Shown here piece after piece: positions 29,930 to 40,293 of a stretch of DNA of 64,000 nt. The notes under the pieces were generated by a model, which was given only the letters and a program-made list of their open reading frames with translations, made no database searches and had not been told where the DNA came from. Origin of the DNA: Prorocentrum cordatum (taxonomy: Eukaryota > Sar > Dinophyceae > Prorocentrales > Prorocentraceae). How positions within the stretch are numbered: position 1 is the stretch's first letter; every line of letters begins with the position of its first letter. Position numbers and translations under genes: made by a program. The DNA lies in assembly GCA_963575745.1 (NCBI GenBank), contig CAUYUJ010019093.1, positions 685,693-749,692 of the forward strand, written 5' to 3'.

Positions 29930-30045
29930 CTCGCCATCGCTCGGACGTCCATGTCCCGTGCATTTTTCGGTTCCGTGCGTGTTTTTTTTTGCTCGATGGT
30001 CCAGGATGGTCCTCGATGGTCCTCGCCGACGAAAAAATGCACACG
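29930..30045. repeat. Dispersed repeat E, copy 2
   Basis: See 27618-27735. In both copies the segment reads on toward GCACACGT. No coding potential. Confidence 0.78.
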
Positions 30046-31334
30046 TGAAACCCGCGCAGCACGCCGCGAGACTCTGCCTGTGCCGTTCTGTTGGGCCATG
30101 GCCCCCTGGAGAGGCCAAGATGGGAGAAAACCCCAGGAAACAACCCGGGCGGGTGGCAGTGGCGGGTGATCTGAATGGGGGGTGAAGAGAAAGGCCCCAC
30201 AGAGCCCCTGTCGGGCCCCTGCTGGCCCCAAAGGGCCCGAGCATCGCTTAACCGCCCCAATTCCCACACCGGCATGGCCTGGGCCTCACTGGCCAATTGG
30301 ATTTACCCCCCTGCATGGGTGGGGATACGGCTGTCTCCTTCGGGTCTCGCCGGGTACATCCCCAACTGGGGTGCTGAGACGGTGAGGGTCTGGATCAGGA
30401 TGAGGATGGGGATGGGGATAGGGGTCGGTTGAACGACACTGCAAAGTAGCTCTCAAACCAGGGCAAGCGTCGCTGACGCAGATTTGGGAGCCGACCCCGC
30501 TCTGCGGACCTCAGCTGACTCAGCGGAGGTCCGGGGAGCGACTTCGGCTTCAGGCGGCTCCTAAGCCCGGGTCGGCCGGAGGATCTCGAAGGGGTTTGGC
30601 TGACCCCCTGCAGTGGAGAGCAGAACCACCACCCTCATAATAAGAACCCCAACAAGCGAAGCCATGCAGAACACGCAGCCAAACAATGCATCGGAGATGG
30701 CAGGGCAAATTTCTTAGTAAACGCCCAAGGCCGTTTCGCAAACGCCAATCATGGGGTCGGGTACGGTTCTTCCTCCCTGTAGCCGTCCCCGTTACCAGAC
30801 TAGCGCGTTGCACTACTCGCAAAGCAACTATTCGCAAATGGCCCAGATCCGCCGAGGGGGACCTGCGATCCATCCCATCGAGGCAGCCGTCTGCTTTGGG
30901 GCCTCTTGGCGTGTGGTGGAGCGTGCTCGGTGAGTTGCGTGACCCCGAACGTCTCCGAGAGCGCCGCGCCGAGGCCTCGTCGCCCGCGCCCGCGGCGCCC
31001 TCCGCGGCACTCGTCGCCGCCCGGCCCAGGGCCTGCAGCTGCAGGCCCAGTAGGGCCGCCACTCGGAAGGCGCCCATCGCGCGCCCTTGCACTAGCGCCT
31101 GGGCCGGAGGGGCAAAAGAGCTGCACAGACATCAAGATACAACTACTGGGAGGTCTTCTTTGGGAAGACTAGGCCCCATTGCGGGGCAGCTACTCCGAAT
31201 CAGGCCGCGGACTGAGCGGGATTAGCCCGGAATCAGCGGGAGTAAGCCAGATAAAGCGGGATCAAACCGAATTGATTCGAATTCTGGACAAGGGCAAACT
31301 CAGAACTTGACCTCCCAGGAGTTGCATCCGAACA
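30046..31334. other. Intergenic stretch, no gene recognised
   Basis: An imperfect inverted repeat of about 23 bp centred on CTCAGCTGACTCAGC (30488-30545) contains the arms GGACCTC/GAGGTCC. 31215-31265 has short GCGGGAT(T/C)A repeats. Frames at 30550-31225 have ordinary length but no recognisable domain on either strand. Confidence 0.45.
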
Positions 31335-31470
31335 TGATCTTTCGGATGTCCGAGCGGATTGCTTGGATTTGCTCTTGACACCCTTCCCTAGCGCGCGGAG
31401 CCCAAGGGGGGGAGGCAGCGTCGGTTCCAAAAACTCCGCGCGGACCTCCGAAACATCATGTTTATGCAGG
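31335..31470. mobile_element. Foldback element, family B, diverged copy
   Basis: The left arm GATGTCCGAGCGGATTGCTT, then GGATTTGCTC, faces the right arm ACTCCGCGCGGACCTCCGAA, then ACATCATGTTTATG. The core is reduced to CCTAGCGCGCGGAGCCCAAG. Confidence 0.6.
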
Positions 31471-33149
31471 CTTTTCCTCTCTCGATGGGCTCACCAGCGG
31501 CCTTGCTTTGGGGAAGAAGCTGTACTGAGCCAAAAGGGCAGCAGGCGCTGGTGCGCGCTGACCGCGGGTGAGGCCGGGCTGTCGGCTTGGGCCGTCGGCC
31601 GGGCCCCTGCCCGCCCGTGGCGAGGGCTGGCCGATGTTGGCCCCGCGGCCAGTCAAACCGTCAACAGGACATGATGCGACAAGCCCAGAGGGTGCGTTTT
31701 ACTTCAGGTTCGGGCAAAATGTACCTGCATGGCATACCCACCCGCTCCACTCTCCAGCTCCTGTTCTCACAGAGCAAGGCCAGAACCGCGCGTTCGACTT
31801 AGGTGAAGTACTCTTGCCCTCTAGGGCCTCGCCATGCACCCCGTCCTTTTCCCGACCATACAAGTAGATTTCCAGAACGATGGAAAAAACAATCAAAACA
31901 AATCCAAGAAAGACGGCGTATCTAGCGGCCTTCGGTTCTGCAGCCCGCGTGGAACATCTTGGGAAATCTCTGAAGGCACCTCTTGCGCATCAGGGTCAAG
32001 GCGGTATTCAGGGGGAGGGAGTGTGAACACCGCCCGCAGGCCTCGACGATAACCTGCCATTCGGGGCCCAGGCCCTTGCAGATATCGATTCCTGACAGGA
32101 CCGTGACGCCATACACATCAAGGTCTGGAAGCAAAACGGATCCTGGGATACCTGGTGTGGGTTTGCACTACACGGGGGCACCCACATCGAACGAGGGTAG
32201 CTGTGGACACATTGCGTTGCACTTACTGCTACAACTCATGGGAGAAGCTTGGAGCCCCGTCTCTTCGCAAGATTCCCAGGCACGTGGTTGCAGGGGGAAA
32301 TGCGCACCGGTGTCACACGGTGGACAGGGGGGAGAGAGCGGGGGACAGCCTGGCATATACCGGGGGAGAGCTCTGAGGGGACGTCAAAAGATTGCTGCTT
32401 ACTGGGAAGCACGTCGCATCAAACGCACAAAAGATAAAGCCGAGGCTGTTGAGATAGAGCGCATCGCGCAAGTTTGCACGAACGAGCTGCGTGAAAAACA
32501 AAACGTCGATCACTGAACATACAACGGGCGATAGAACTGACATAAGAAGTCGAACGTGTGTTCACCCGCGTCAACCTCTCGACCTCATTGTCCTTCTCGC
32601 CCGCAGACGTACTAAGCATCGTCCTCCTCATCGCCGTCATCGTCCTCCTCATCCTCCGCCTCCTACTTATTACAATTACAAATATGATTGTCGGCCTCGT
32701 CCTTCTCCTCCCCCTCCAACCTTCCTCCTCCTGCAGGCCAGATGTGATGGAGGGTGTAAGATCCCTGGGGTCTCTGCATCTCTGCCGCACACACGGCGTC
32801 CCTGGCAGTCCAGGCGAGGTAGCTTGAAGGCAGAAATCTCATCCATGTTGGCGGCGCGCTTGCTTCGGCAAGCAACCCACCGCGAGGTCAGGAGCTGCGT
32901 GGGCGGCGCTTCCCACATCGCGATGCGTTGACCTCCTCGACCGTCGGCGAGGCCCTCGGCTGGTAGCATGCCATAAGAGGCGCGATGGAGGGGTGAAGAA
33001 GGTGCAGAAGGCGAGGATAAGGAGTGCGAGGCCGATCGGGGATGTGTAAACACTTGCGGGCGATTTGAAAGCGGACCTGCTATTGACGCGGAATGGTTAG
33101 CTCGCAGCCGAAAGGTAGGTATGCGTATATAAGTGTGTTTGGTCATCGC
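31471..33149. other. Unique sequence, no gene recognised
   Basis: No recognised domain, RNA or repeat apart from short CCTCCTCATCC-type tracts near 32620-32740. Frames up to about 230 codons exist but have no support. Confidence 0.4.
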
Positions 33150-33965
33150 TGGTTGTATATGTGTATGTACGCATGTCTGTTGGCATGTAAGTATGCATGT
33201 TTGTGTGTGTCTATGCATTGTGAATGTACGTATGGTGGTGTATGTACGTATGTATGTATGTATGTGCATATGTATGCATGCATGCATGTATGTGTGTATG
33301 CATGAATGTAGATGTGTGCATGTGTGTATGTATGTGTGTATGTAGATGTACGCATGCATGCATGCAATGTTGTATGCATATGAGCATGCATGTATGCATG
33401 CATGCGTGTGCGCACGAATGAATGTATGTATGTATGCGTATACATGTAAGAACGTATGACTGTACGAATGTATGCATGTATGTCATGTATGACTGTCTGT
33501 AAACATACATGCATGTATGCATATACATATGGATGTGTATGTAGGAATGCATGCGTATATGTGCGAGTAAGTATGTGCATGCATGAATGTATATAAGTAT
33601 GTATGCGTATGCGCATATATGTGTGTATGTATGTGTGCATGTAGGCAGGCAGGCATGTATGTGTGTATGTATGTGTATGCATGCATTTATGTACGTAGGC
33701 ATGTATGCGTGAACGTGCGCATGCGCGTGTAGATTCATGCATGAATGTGTGTATGTATGTATATGCGTTTATGTATGCATGCATGCATGAATGTATGCTC
33801 GTATGTACGAATGCATTGAAGTGGGAATGTGTAGATACTTGCGCATGTATATTATATTATATCATGGCATGCCATGCTATGTTCTGTATGTACGCATGTA
33901 CGTTCCTATGTATGCATCGGTGCATGCTTGCGTGAATGCAGGTATGTAAATGTCTATGTGTGTAC
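33150..33965. repeat. ATGT/ATGC degenerate tetranucleotide tract
   Basis: About 0.8 kb of ATGTATGCATGC-like units with GTGT, CGTA and AATG interruptions. Almost every step alternates purine and pyrimidine. Reverse-strand frames (Met/His/Thr/Tyr/Ile) are repeat artefacts. Confidence 0.93.
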
Positions 33966-34188
33966 GGTCATGGTCCTAGCCTTGGCTGTAGTTGAGGATG
34001 CGCCTGTACACGCTAAGCGCTTCGCACTTGGCGTGTATCCTGCGTGGTTGGTTATTCGCGTGCAGCGGAGGGCTATTTCGCCCGACCCGACTTGGCGTGT
34101 ACGCCCCGCGCTGCTTAGGGAGGCAACGGCCTCGGTTTCGCAAGCCCCGTAATCACATACACGCTAAGAACATTAACATGGCCGTAAG
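33966..34188. other. Spacer with inverted TACACGC/GCGTGTA segments
   Basis: GTACACGCTAAGCGCTTCGC, CTTGGCGTGTATCC, CTTGGCGTGTACGCC and ATACACGCTAAGAAC form direct and inverted copies of one 11-mer. No gene. Confidence 0.5.
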
Positions 34189-34371
34189 TTCAGGTCGGGC
34201 ATGCCCCCCCCCCCCCCCTACAAGCGGATGCTGGACGAAGGATTTTTTTTTGAAAAGTCCAATGATACCCAAAACAAAACAATCAAAACTAGAAGCATCA
34301 TTTTCCCACAACTTGTCAGATTGCAAAAACTATGTGTGAAATTCCCCATGTAGAAAAACATGCCCGCCTTA
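34189..34371. mobile_element. MITE family A, copy 3
   Basis: The left end TTCAGGTCGGGCATGCCCCC (with an expanded C-run) faces the complement of AACATGCCCGCCTTA. The interior is A-rich (AAAACAAAACAATCAAAACT). No convincing target duplication remains. It abuts copy 4. Confidence 0.65.
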
Positions 34372-34380
34372 ACAGTACGT

Positions 34381-34535
34381 TTAGGTCGGACATGTCCTCC
34401 TACAGGCGGATGTTGGAGGAGAAATGAAAACTAGTCAAACATATGCAGGAACAACAAAACATCAAACAAATCGTCCCCTGAGTACTTTTTAGCTATTTTT
34501 GCATAGCCATCCTGTAGAGGAACATGTCAGACTTA
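34381..34535. mobile_element. MITE family A, copy 4
   Basis: The left end TTAGGTCGGACATGTCCTCC and right end CCTGTAGAGGAACATGTCAGACTTA. The interior AATCGTCCCCTGAGTACTTT matches copy 1 (AATCGTCCCCAGACTAACTT). Flanking nonamers ACAGTACGT (34372-34380) and ACCGTACGC (34536-34544) match at 7 of 9. Confidence 0.78.
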
Positions 34536-34584
34536 ACCGTACGCATGGATGCATGCACTTAGGAAAATACGAAGATTGAGCACG

Positions 34585-34745
34585 GTTGAAGAGGAGGAGG
34601 AGGAGGAGGGAGGAGGAGGGGGAGGGAGGAGGAGGAGGAGGAGGGAGGAGAAGGAGGAGGAGTGGGGAGGGAGGGAGGAGGAGGAGGAGGAGGAGGAGCG
34701 AGGAGGGAAGGGGAGGAGGAAGGAGGAGGAAATGAGGAGAAGGAA
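34585..34745. repeat. GGA polypurine tract
   Basis: GAGGAGGAGGAGG units with minor variants; no gene. Confidence 0.93.
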
Positions 34746-34990
34746 CCAGTGTAAACCCAAGAGCCATCAACAATGTTGGAATGCACCCTCCCTCCAAGCT
34801 CCCTCTTCATAGGCCGCTAGAGCGGTTCATTTCCATTGCGCGGTCTGCCTCCTTGGAAGACAACCGTTTGAAGACCCAGAAGCATGCCAAAGCACTTTCT
34901 CGGGATTCCAACGCCACGGATCTACCTGACTGTTGCGTCTTGACATTCCTGGATCGTGCGAGAATGCCATCCTTGGGATTTCAAGACCGC
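34746..34990. other. Spacer leading into a satellite
   Basis: TGACTGTTGCGTCTTGACA and TAACTGTTGCGCCCGCAAA (about 34928 and 34999) suggest a further, diverged repeat. No gene recognised. Confidence 0.4.
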
Positions 34991-35059
34991 GAATCAATGT
35001 AACTGTTGCGCCCGCAAAACACTGAATCCTTCCCAAACGCAATGTCTGGTACGTTGATC

Positions 35060-35430
35060 GTGGGGATCCGTGAAACCCTTGCACATTTTATGAACAAATG
35101 TGCGTGGCGTTGGAGCGAAAACCACATTATTGAAAGGAGCCGCCTTCAATCCGTGAAACTCTGGCAATCTGATAAAACGTATGTGTGCGGCGCTAAGGCT
35201 GGAACCACATTTTGAAAACGGGTGTTCCCCCATCCGTGAAACTTTTGCAGATGTTTGAAACAAATGTGCGCGACGCTAAGCGAAAACCGGATTTTGAAAA
35301 CGGGTGATCCTCACTCCGTGAAGCTCTTGCAAATGCTCAGAGCAAATGTGCGCGGCGCTAAACGGAGAACCACATTTTGAGAACCACCCGCCCTCCATCT
35401 GTGAAGCTGTTGTCAATGTTGAAGCTTCAG
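35060..35430. repeat. ~83-bp satellite, about five units
   Basis: Units start with TCCGTGAAAC at 35067, 35150, 35233, 35315 and (as TCTGTGAAGC) 35398. Shared parts are ACAAATGTGCGCGGCGCTAA, then ACCACATTTTGAAAACGGGT. The last unit is incomplete. Confidence 0.9.
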
Positions 35431-35524
35431 GGTCATAAGCGGTGAGGAAGTCTCAGGCGAATCGCCCGGCCCGCCCTAAAAACTAGCGTCGGGATGCGGC
35501 AGGGGGAAATTATTCGCGAGGAAA

Positions 35525-35700
35525 ATGGATGGAGGAGGAAGAGGAGGACGACGAGGAGAAAGAGGAGGGAGGAGAAGGAGGAGGAGGAAAAGGAGGAGGG
35601 AGGGAGGAGGAGGAGGAGGGAGGAAGGGAGGAGGGAGGAGGGAGGGAAAAGGAGGAGGAGGAGGGAGAAGGAGGAAAGGGGAGGAGGACGAGCAGAAGGA
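35525..35700. repeat. GGA polypurine tract
   Basis: AGGAGGAGGA/GAGGGAGGA units on the plus strand. The complementary CCT tract lies 150 bp downstream, so the pair can fold on itself. Confidence 0.92.
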
Positions 35701-35844
35701 GGAGCAAAAGCAGGCCCAACGTGCATACGTGACGCAGCCGACGAGGCCCCAGCGAGGGCAGGCACAGGCGACGAGGGGCTTCCGGAATCTGCCCCAGCGC
35801 ACCGGACGTCCCTCGAGCACGCCCGAGCCACGACAGGATGCAGG

Positions 35845-36095
35845 AGAGCCTCCTCCTCCTCCTCCTCCTCCTCCTCGTCCTCCTCCTCCTCGTCCTCCTC
35901 CTCCTCCTCCACCACCTCCTCCTGCCCCTCCCCCTGCCCCTTTTCCTCCTCCTCCTCCTCCTCCTCCTCCGCCTCATCATATTATTAATATGTTTATACT
36001 TCTTCGTACTATTCGTCTTCCTCTTAATACGTTTATACTTATGATTCCTCTTCCTCCTCCTCCTTCTCCCCCTCCTCCTCCTCCTTTTTTCTTCC
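35845..36095. repeat. CCT polypyrimidine tract
   Basis: CTCCTCCTC runs interrupted at 35970-36045 by TATTATTAATATG and ACGTTTATACTTATG. It borders the 3' side of the minus-strand LINE fragment. Confidence 0.92.
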
Positions 36096-36779
36096 CCGCG
36101 CGGCGCACCAAATCCAAAGGTACGTAAGGAAACTGAAATACATCCGGTTCCTGGGCCACCCAGGCGGCGGGCCCGGCGGCCCCCGTATCGCGCCAGCGGG
36201 AAAAGCTGACCCCACAAAACTCCAGACTGAGGCTCACGGCCCGCCCGCAGGCGATCGAGCGCCGCCCTGGCTAATCGAACCGCTGCCCGTTCGCGTCGCA
36301 ACGAGAGCTGGCACGGGTGCGCCAGGTGGGTCTGCCTGCGCCCGTAGGCCCCGCGCATCGCGCAGAACACGATGGCCCCACCATTCCCAGACACAACACT
36401 CCCAGCCAGCTCCCGCCCGACGTCCCGCCCACGAGCCACCCAAATCATGTGGAAATAGTGTGGCTCGACCGCTACTCGGGGGATCCCAGGGCAGGGGGTG
36501 GCCACGACGCGGGCCCTCGTGGCCTTCCTCGCCCCGCAGATGTTAATACATCCCCAGGCACGGCCAAGACGCACGAGGCTGTCCCTCACGGGCGAGGTCT
36601 CCAGCACCAGATCGCTTCTGGAGGCCGAGGGGCCGAGACAGCGGGGCGCGGTCGGGCCAGCCTTCCCCCGCCTCCCCTTTTGAGGACGGCCCCGCGGTGC
36701 CCGAGGAGGGCACACGCCGCCTCTTTCGCAGCCTCCACGCGCCCCATCGAGGACCCGCAGGCCTTGTTGCGGGTGCCGT

Positions 36780-37822
36780 CGGGCCCCGAGCATGGCCCTG
36801 GCATCGGCCTCCTTGTTGCCGCGATGCCAGGCAAGCGGGGCCCCCTCGCGCCGCGCCCTGGCCCAGCTGGTGTGGGCTCGGGCCCAGCGCAAGGCGAAGC
36901 TGCCCTCACCGATGTCGTCGGACCGCGCCCAGATCTTTGTTCAGAGCACGGCGTATTTCGATCTCGCCGAGCAGCGCCAGGCTCCACCTCTGACGTGGTC
37001 CTGTGCCACGCCCAGGCAGTCCGTCGCCACCTGCAGGGCGCCCACGGAGGCCTCCTGCAGCACGCAGGGCACCGCGTTTAGCTCGGCGCACCCGATCTCC
37101 TGAATCGAGCCTGGGACGCAGCCGCACATGCCGCCCAGGGGACGGCCAGGTTCGCTGACCATGACCGCCGCCCAGCCGTACCTCGACAGCTCCGCCTCGC
37201 GGGGGCAGCGGCCGGGCCCGTCGACGCAGGCGGTGCCGCGGAAGCCCTCGCGCTGTGCCGAGCCCGCTCGCAGGCAGACCTCCACGGCGCTCGGCGCTGG
37301 CGCGGCGTCGAGGCCGAGGATGACCGGCCCGCGCAAGAAGCCGAGGTCTTCGGCAGGTGCGGCCACTCCCAGCTTCCGCACGATCTCGAAGCTGGAGCCC
37401 CTCGCCACGTGAGCCGTGGCCGCGCACTGGAAAAGGCGGTGGCGGGTCGTCCCGAACCCGCCTTGGCACCAGCGGCAGTCGGGCTCGCACACCTTCCGCT
37501 CCACGTACAAGTCCATCTGCTTGGGGAGCCCGCCCGCGATGAGCGACTCCAGGGGGGCGACCTCCGCGTGCTGGCCTCGCCCCCGCATGGTCCCGAAGGC
37601 GAAGCGGATGGGCCCGAGGTCGGTGACTTTGCCCGCCAGCGCCTCGAAGCCCGGGTGGAGCGGCACAGTCCGCATCAGCGCACGGCGAACACCGCGCTCC
37701 ACGAGGTGGCTGACCATGCGCGGGCCGTGCTTTCTCAGCTCTATCACATGGCCCTGGTCAGTCCGCCACCTGCCCCACGCCTCGGCTTCCCAACCAATCC
37801 TCTGCAGCGTCCGCCTCACCAC
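36780..37822 (-). pseudogene. Cys/His knuckle and RNase H domain of LINE
   Basis: The frame 37822-36941 carries CEPDCRWCQGGF and TRHRLFQC (C-x3-C-x2-C, then H-x4-C) near 37495-37430. RNase H follows: ACVDGPGRC (first Asp, DG-G pattern), AELNAVPC (Glu) and VATDCLGVAQ (Asp). The last motif, GNKEADARA, lies in another frame at about 36815-36790, so a frameshift near 36930 interrupts the domain. Confidence 0.8.
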
Positions 37823-38682
37823 TCTGGAAGGCCCCGTGGCGTGACCCCACGACGGCGGGTCACCCGCCTCGAAAACCTCCGCGAATGCGTCGGCAGGCTG
37901 GACGCCCAGGGAAGCCGCTCGCGCCCCAGCCGCCAGCTGTCTCCCTCGCCCAAGGCGAACTGGACCGCGGGGGACCGCCGCCCAGCCTCACCTCGCAGTG
38001 CCCTCGCATTGACGGTGCGGGGCTTGCTGAGGACGGCCGAGAGCACCCCGTGCACGCGGGCGCCGTGCAGCGCCGTGGCCAGCCCGCCCGATCGGAAGAC
38101 CGAGCCCAGGCGCACTCCAGCCTTCTTCAGCATCATGTACCTGGAGGCCCGCTTCCCCAGCTTGGACAGCCTGGCATGTAGCACCGCCCAGGAGGCCCGC
38201 GGCCTCATGCCGAAGTCGATCCCCAGGTTCTTGACCGAGGCGTGCACCTTGAACTGTCAGCGCCGCAACCGGCCCTCAAGCCGCTTGGCCGCCTCCGCGT
38301 GGGAGGAGACGATCGCCCCCTTGGAGAGCGAGATTTGGAACTCCGCCTCATCCAGCAGCCGGCAAGCGGCGCGCGTGGCCCCGAAGCTGGCGCACTCGAC
38401 GTCGCGCAGCCTCCCGTGGACCGAGACGGTCAGGTCGTCCACGACGGCGAACGGCCGAACGGTCTGCCACGCTTTGACCAGGGCGTCGAGCGGGCCCAGG
38501 AGCATCGCCCGCAACAGAGTGGTGGCCTCGCCGCACCCCGCCACGATGGAGGTGCCCAGCCTGAACGCTTCCGACTTGAAGCGGTGCAAGCAAAGCCGCC
38601 GCGACCCGCCGTAGACTCGGAGCGGCAGCTTGAGGCGGTGGAGCCTGAAGCGCCTGTAGCGATGCCGCCGCGCGGCCTCCAC
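37816..38682 (-). pseudogene. Reverse transcriptase fragment of LINE
   Basis: 38682-38257 encodes GTSIVAGCGEATTLLRAMLL, then FAVVDDLTVSVHG, the catalytic Asp-Asp box of LINE RTs, then EFQISLSKGAIVSS. A stop or frame change near 38255 separates it from VKNLGIDFGMRPRASWAVLH at 38247-37816, the region after the palm. Fingers and the first catalytic aspartate are absent, so the enzyme cannot be active. Confidence 0.82.
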
Positions 38683-38696
38683 GAGCCCCGCTCCAC

Positions 38697-39058
38697 GCTC
38701 ATCCTCCTCCTCCTCCTCCTCCTCCTCCTCCTCCTCCTGCTCCTATTCCTCCTCCTCCTCCTCCTCCTCCTCCTCCCTCCTCCTCCTCCTCCTCTCCTCC
38801 TCCTCCTCCCTCTCCTCCTCTCCTCTCCACCTCCTCCTCCTCCTCCTCCTCCTCCTCTTCCTCCCTCCTCTCCCTCCTCCCTCTCCCTCCTCTCCTCCTC
38901 CTCCCTCGCCCCTCCTCTCCTCACTCCTCCACCTCCCTCCTCACTCCTCCCTTCCCTCCCTCCCTCTCATCCTCCACCCTCCTCCCCCCCTCCTCCTCCT
39001 CCTCCACCTCCTCCTCCTCCTCCTCCTCCTCATCCTCCTCCTCCTCCTCCCTCCCCCA
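38697..39058. repeat. CCT polypyrimidine tract
   Basis: CTCCTCCTCC with CTCCCTC variants, directly abutting the 5'-truncated end of the LINE. No gene. Confidence 0.94.
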
Positions 39059-39640
39059 GGTGACGGACGACGGGCCAGGAGCGCCCAGAATCGAATCGAT
39101 AGGTCGGGTCGGCGATCGAAATTAATCGGATCGGTCGAATCGGAAGAATCGAAACGAGCCCCGCAGGATGCCTCGGAAAACGATAGCATACGTTTGATAA
39201 CATCGGAGTGCGCAGGAAGACGTCGGAGAACGCTATCGCCTCGGAGCACATACTAGCAGATGCACAAGAATCCTGTCAGAACCAGTCCTCTCGGAAGCCT
39301 CCCGGAAGCCCCTCGGGAGCGCCTCTGTACACCACAAGGCAGAAACCCTGCACGCCGCGGAGACGCCAGATGTGCCTCAGAAGCACCCGGAAACCAAAGA
39401 TAGCCCAAAGTCTCCGAAGAAGCGCCCGGAGAATCTCTGCAAGCGATGCGCAGCAGCAACAACCGACGAACACCATCAACAGCGGATTACCGTCCTGTTG
39501 GGGCGAGCCGCTGCAGAGCTCGTCTCCTCCACAACCGCGCCAACGTCCCTATAACAGTCCGTGGGTGCGCCTTTCCGCGCACGGCTGGTCTCACCGAAAA
39601 TACCCCTCCAACTTTGAATCTCGAGGAGCCACACATTTCA
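39059..39640. other. Spacer, no gene recognised
   Basis: 39085-39165 has AATCGAT/GGATCGG-type short repeats. 39190-39245 has near-inverted ACGATAGC/GCTATCG segments. Nothing else recognised. Confidence 0.45.
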
Positions 39641-39644
39641 CATA

Positions 39645-39770
39645 CATGAGCAATTTTTCGGATGTCCGCGCGGATTTCTTGGATCGTCGCTGAACCCCCC
39701 CTCCCTGGCCTTGAGGGCCCAACGCCGATCCAAGTAACCCACGCGGAGCTCAAATAATGCTTTGTACTTA
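39645..39770. mobile_element. Foldback element, family B, copy
   Basis: The left arm TCGGATGTCCGCGCGGATTT, then CTTGGATC, faces the right arm GATCCAAGTAACCCACGCGG, then AGCTC. The core is GCTGAACCCCCCCTCCCTGG. Outer flanks ACATGAGCAATTTTT and the complement of AATAATGCTTTGT are also related. Confidence 0.72.
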
Positions 39771-40145
39771 GGGTTTCTTGTGCCCCTAAGGACTTGGGTG
39801 GGTCCACCGAGGTTTCGCCACGTTGCCGCCCGTGGCCGCCTCGTGACCGCCTCTAGCTTGCACCACGCATACTGGAACCACGCAGCTTGCACCACATAGC
39901 TTGCAACACAAAGCTGACTCATTCACCGTGCAATAACTGCGTCTGTGGGGGTGCCAATACCGCAGGGTGCGCCTTGAGCAGGATTTCGAGGCGATTCCCG
40001 CGGCGGCGACGAGGGCGTCTGGGGAGGCCGAGGAGGACTCAACAAAGGGCGAAATCGAGGGGAGGGTACAGCGGCAGGGGTGCCTCTTCCTGCTCTGAGC
40101 GTTGGGCCCGCGCTGGCCAGCAGTGTTCTTCGAGAGCGCCCCCCT
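39771..40145. other. Spacer with dispersed motif
   Basis: 39966-40017 (GGATTTCGAGGCGATTCCCG, then CGGCGGCGACGAGGGCGTC) matches 28422-28470 and, in its core, 6-42, 7283 and 8714. 39840-39910 has short ACCACGCA/AGCTTGCA repeats. No gene. Confidence 0.5.
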
Positions 40146-40149
40146 CCTT

Positions 40150-40293
40150 GGAGGAGGAGGAGGAGGAGGAGGAGAAGGAGGAGGAGGAGGAGGAGGAGGA
40201 GGAGGAGGGAGGAGGAGGAAGAGGGAGGAGGGAGAGAGGAGAGGAGGAGGAGGAGGAGGAGGAGGAGGAGGAGGAGGAGGAGGAGGAGGAGGA
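40150..40293. repeat. GGA polypurine tract
   Basis: GAGGAGGAGG with few interruptions; no gene. Confidence 0.95.

Larger units (their letters stand above)
36500..38690 (-). mobile_element. Truncated LINE-like retrotransposon (RT palm to RNase H)
   Basis: A minus-strand remnant of a non-LTR retrotransposon. Reading from 38680 downward it has the RT palm with FAVVDDLTVSVHG (F/Y-x-DD box), the thumb-like VKNLGIDFG, a Cys/His knuckle and an RNase H domain. The 5' part (ORF1, endonuclease, RT fingers) is missing; the fragment ends in a CCT array at 38697. At least two frame changes (near 38255 and 36930) break it. Domain order RT, Cys/His, RNase H is the same as in the larger LINE at 50.4-56.8 kb. 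Confidence 0.85.

Noticed and set aside
33143-33784. 213-codon His/Thr/Tyr frame
   Set aside because: Translation of the ATGT/ATGC tract; no domain.
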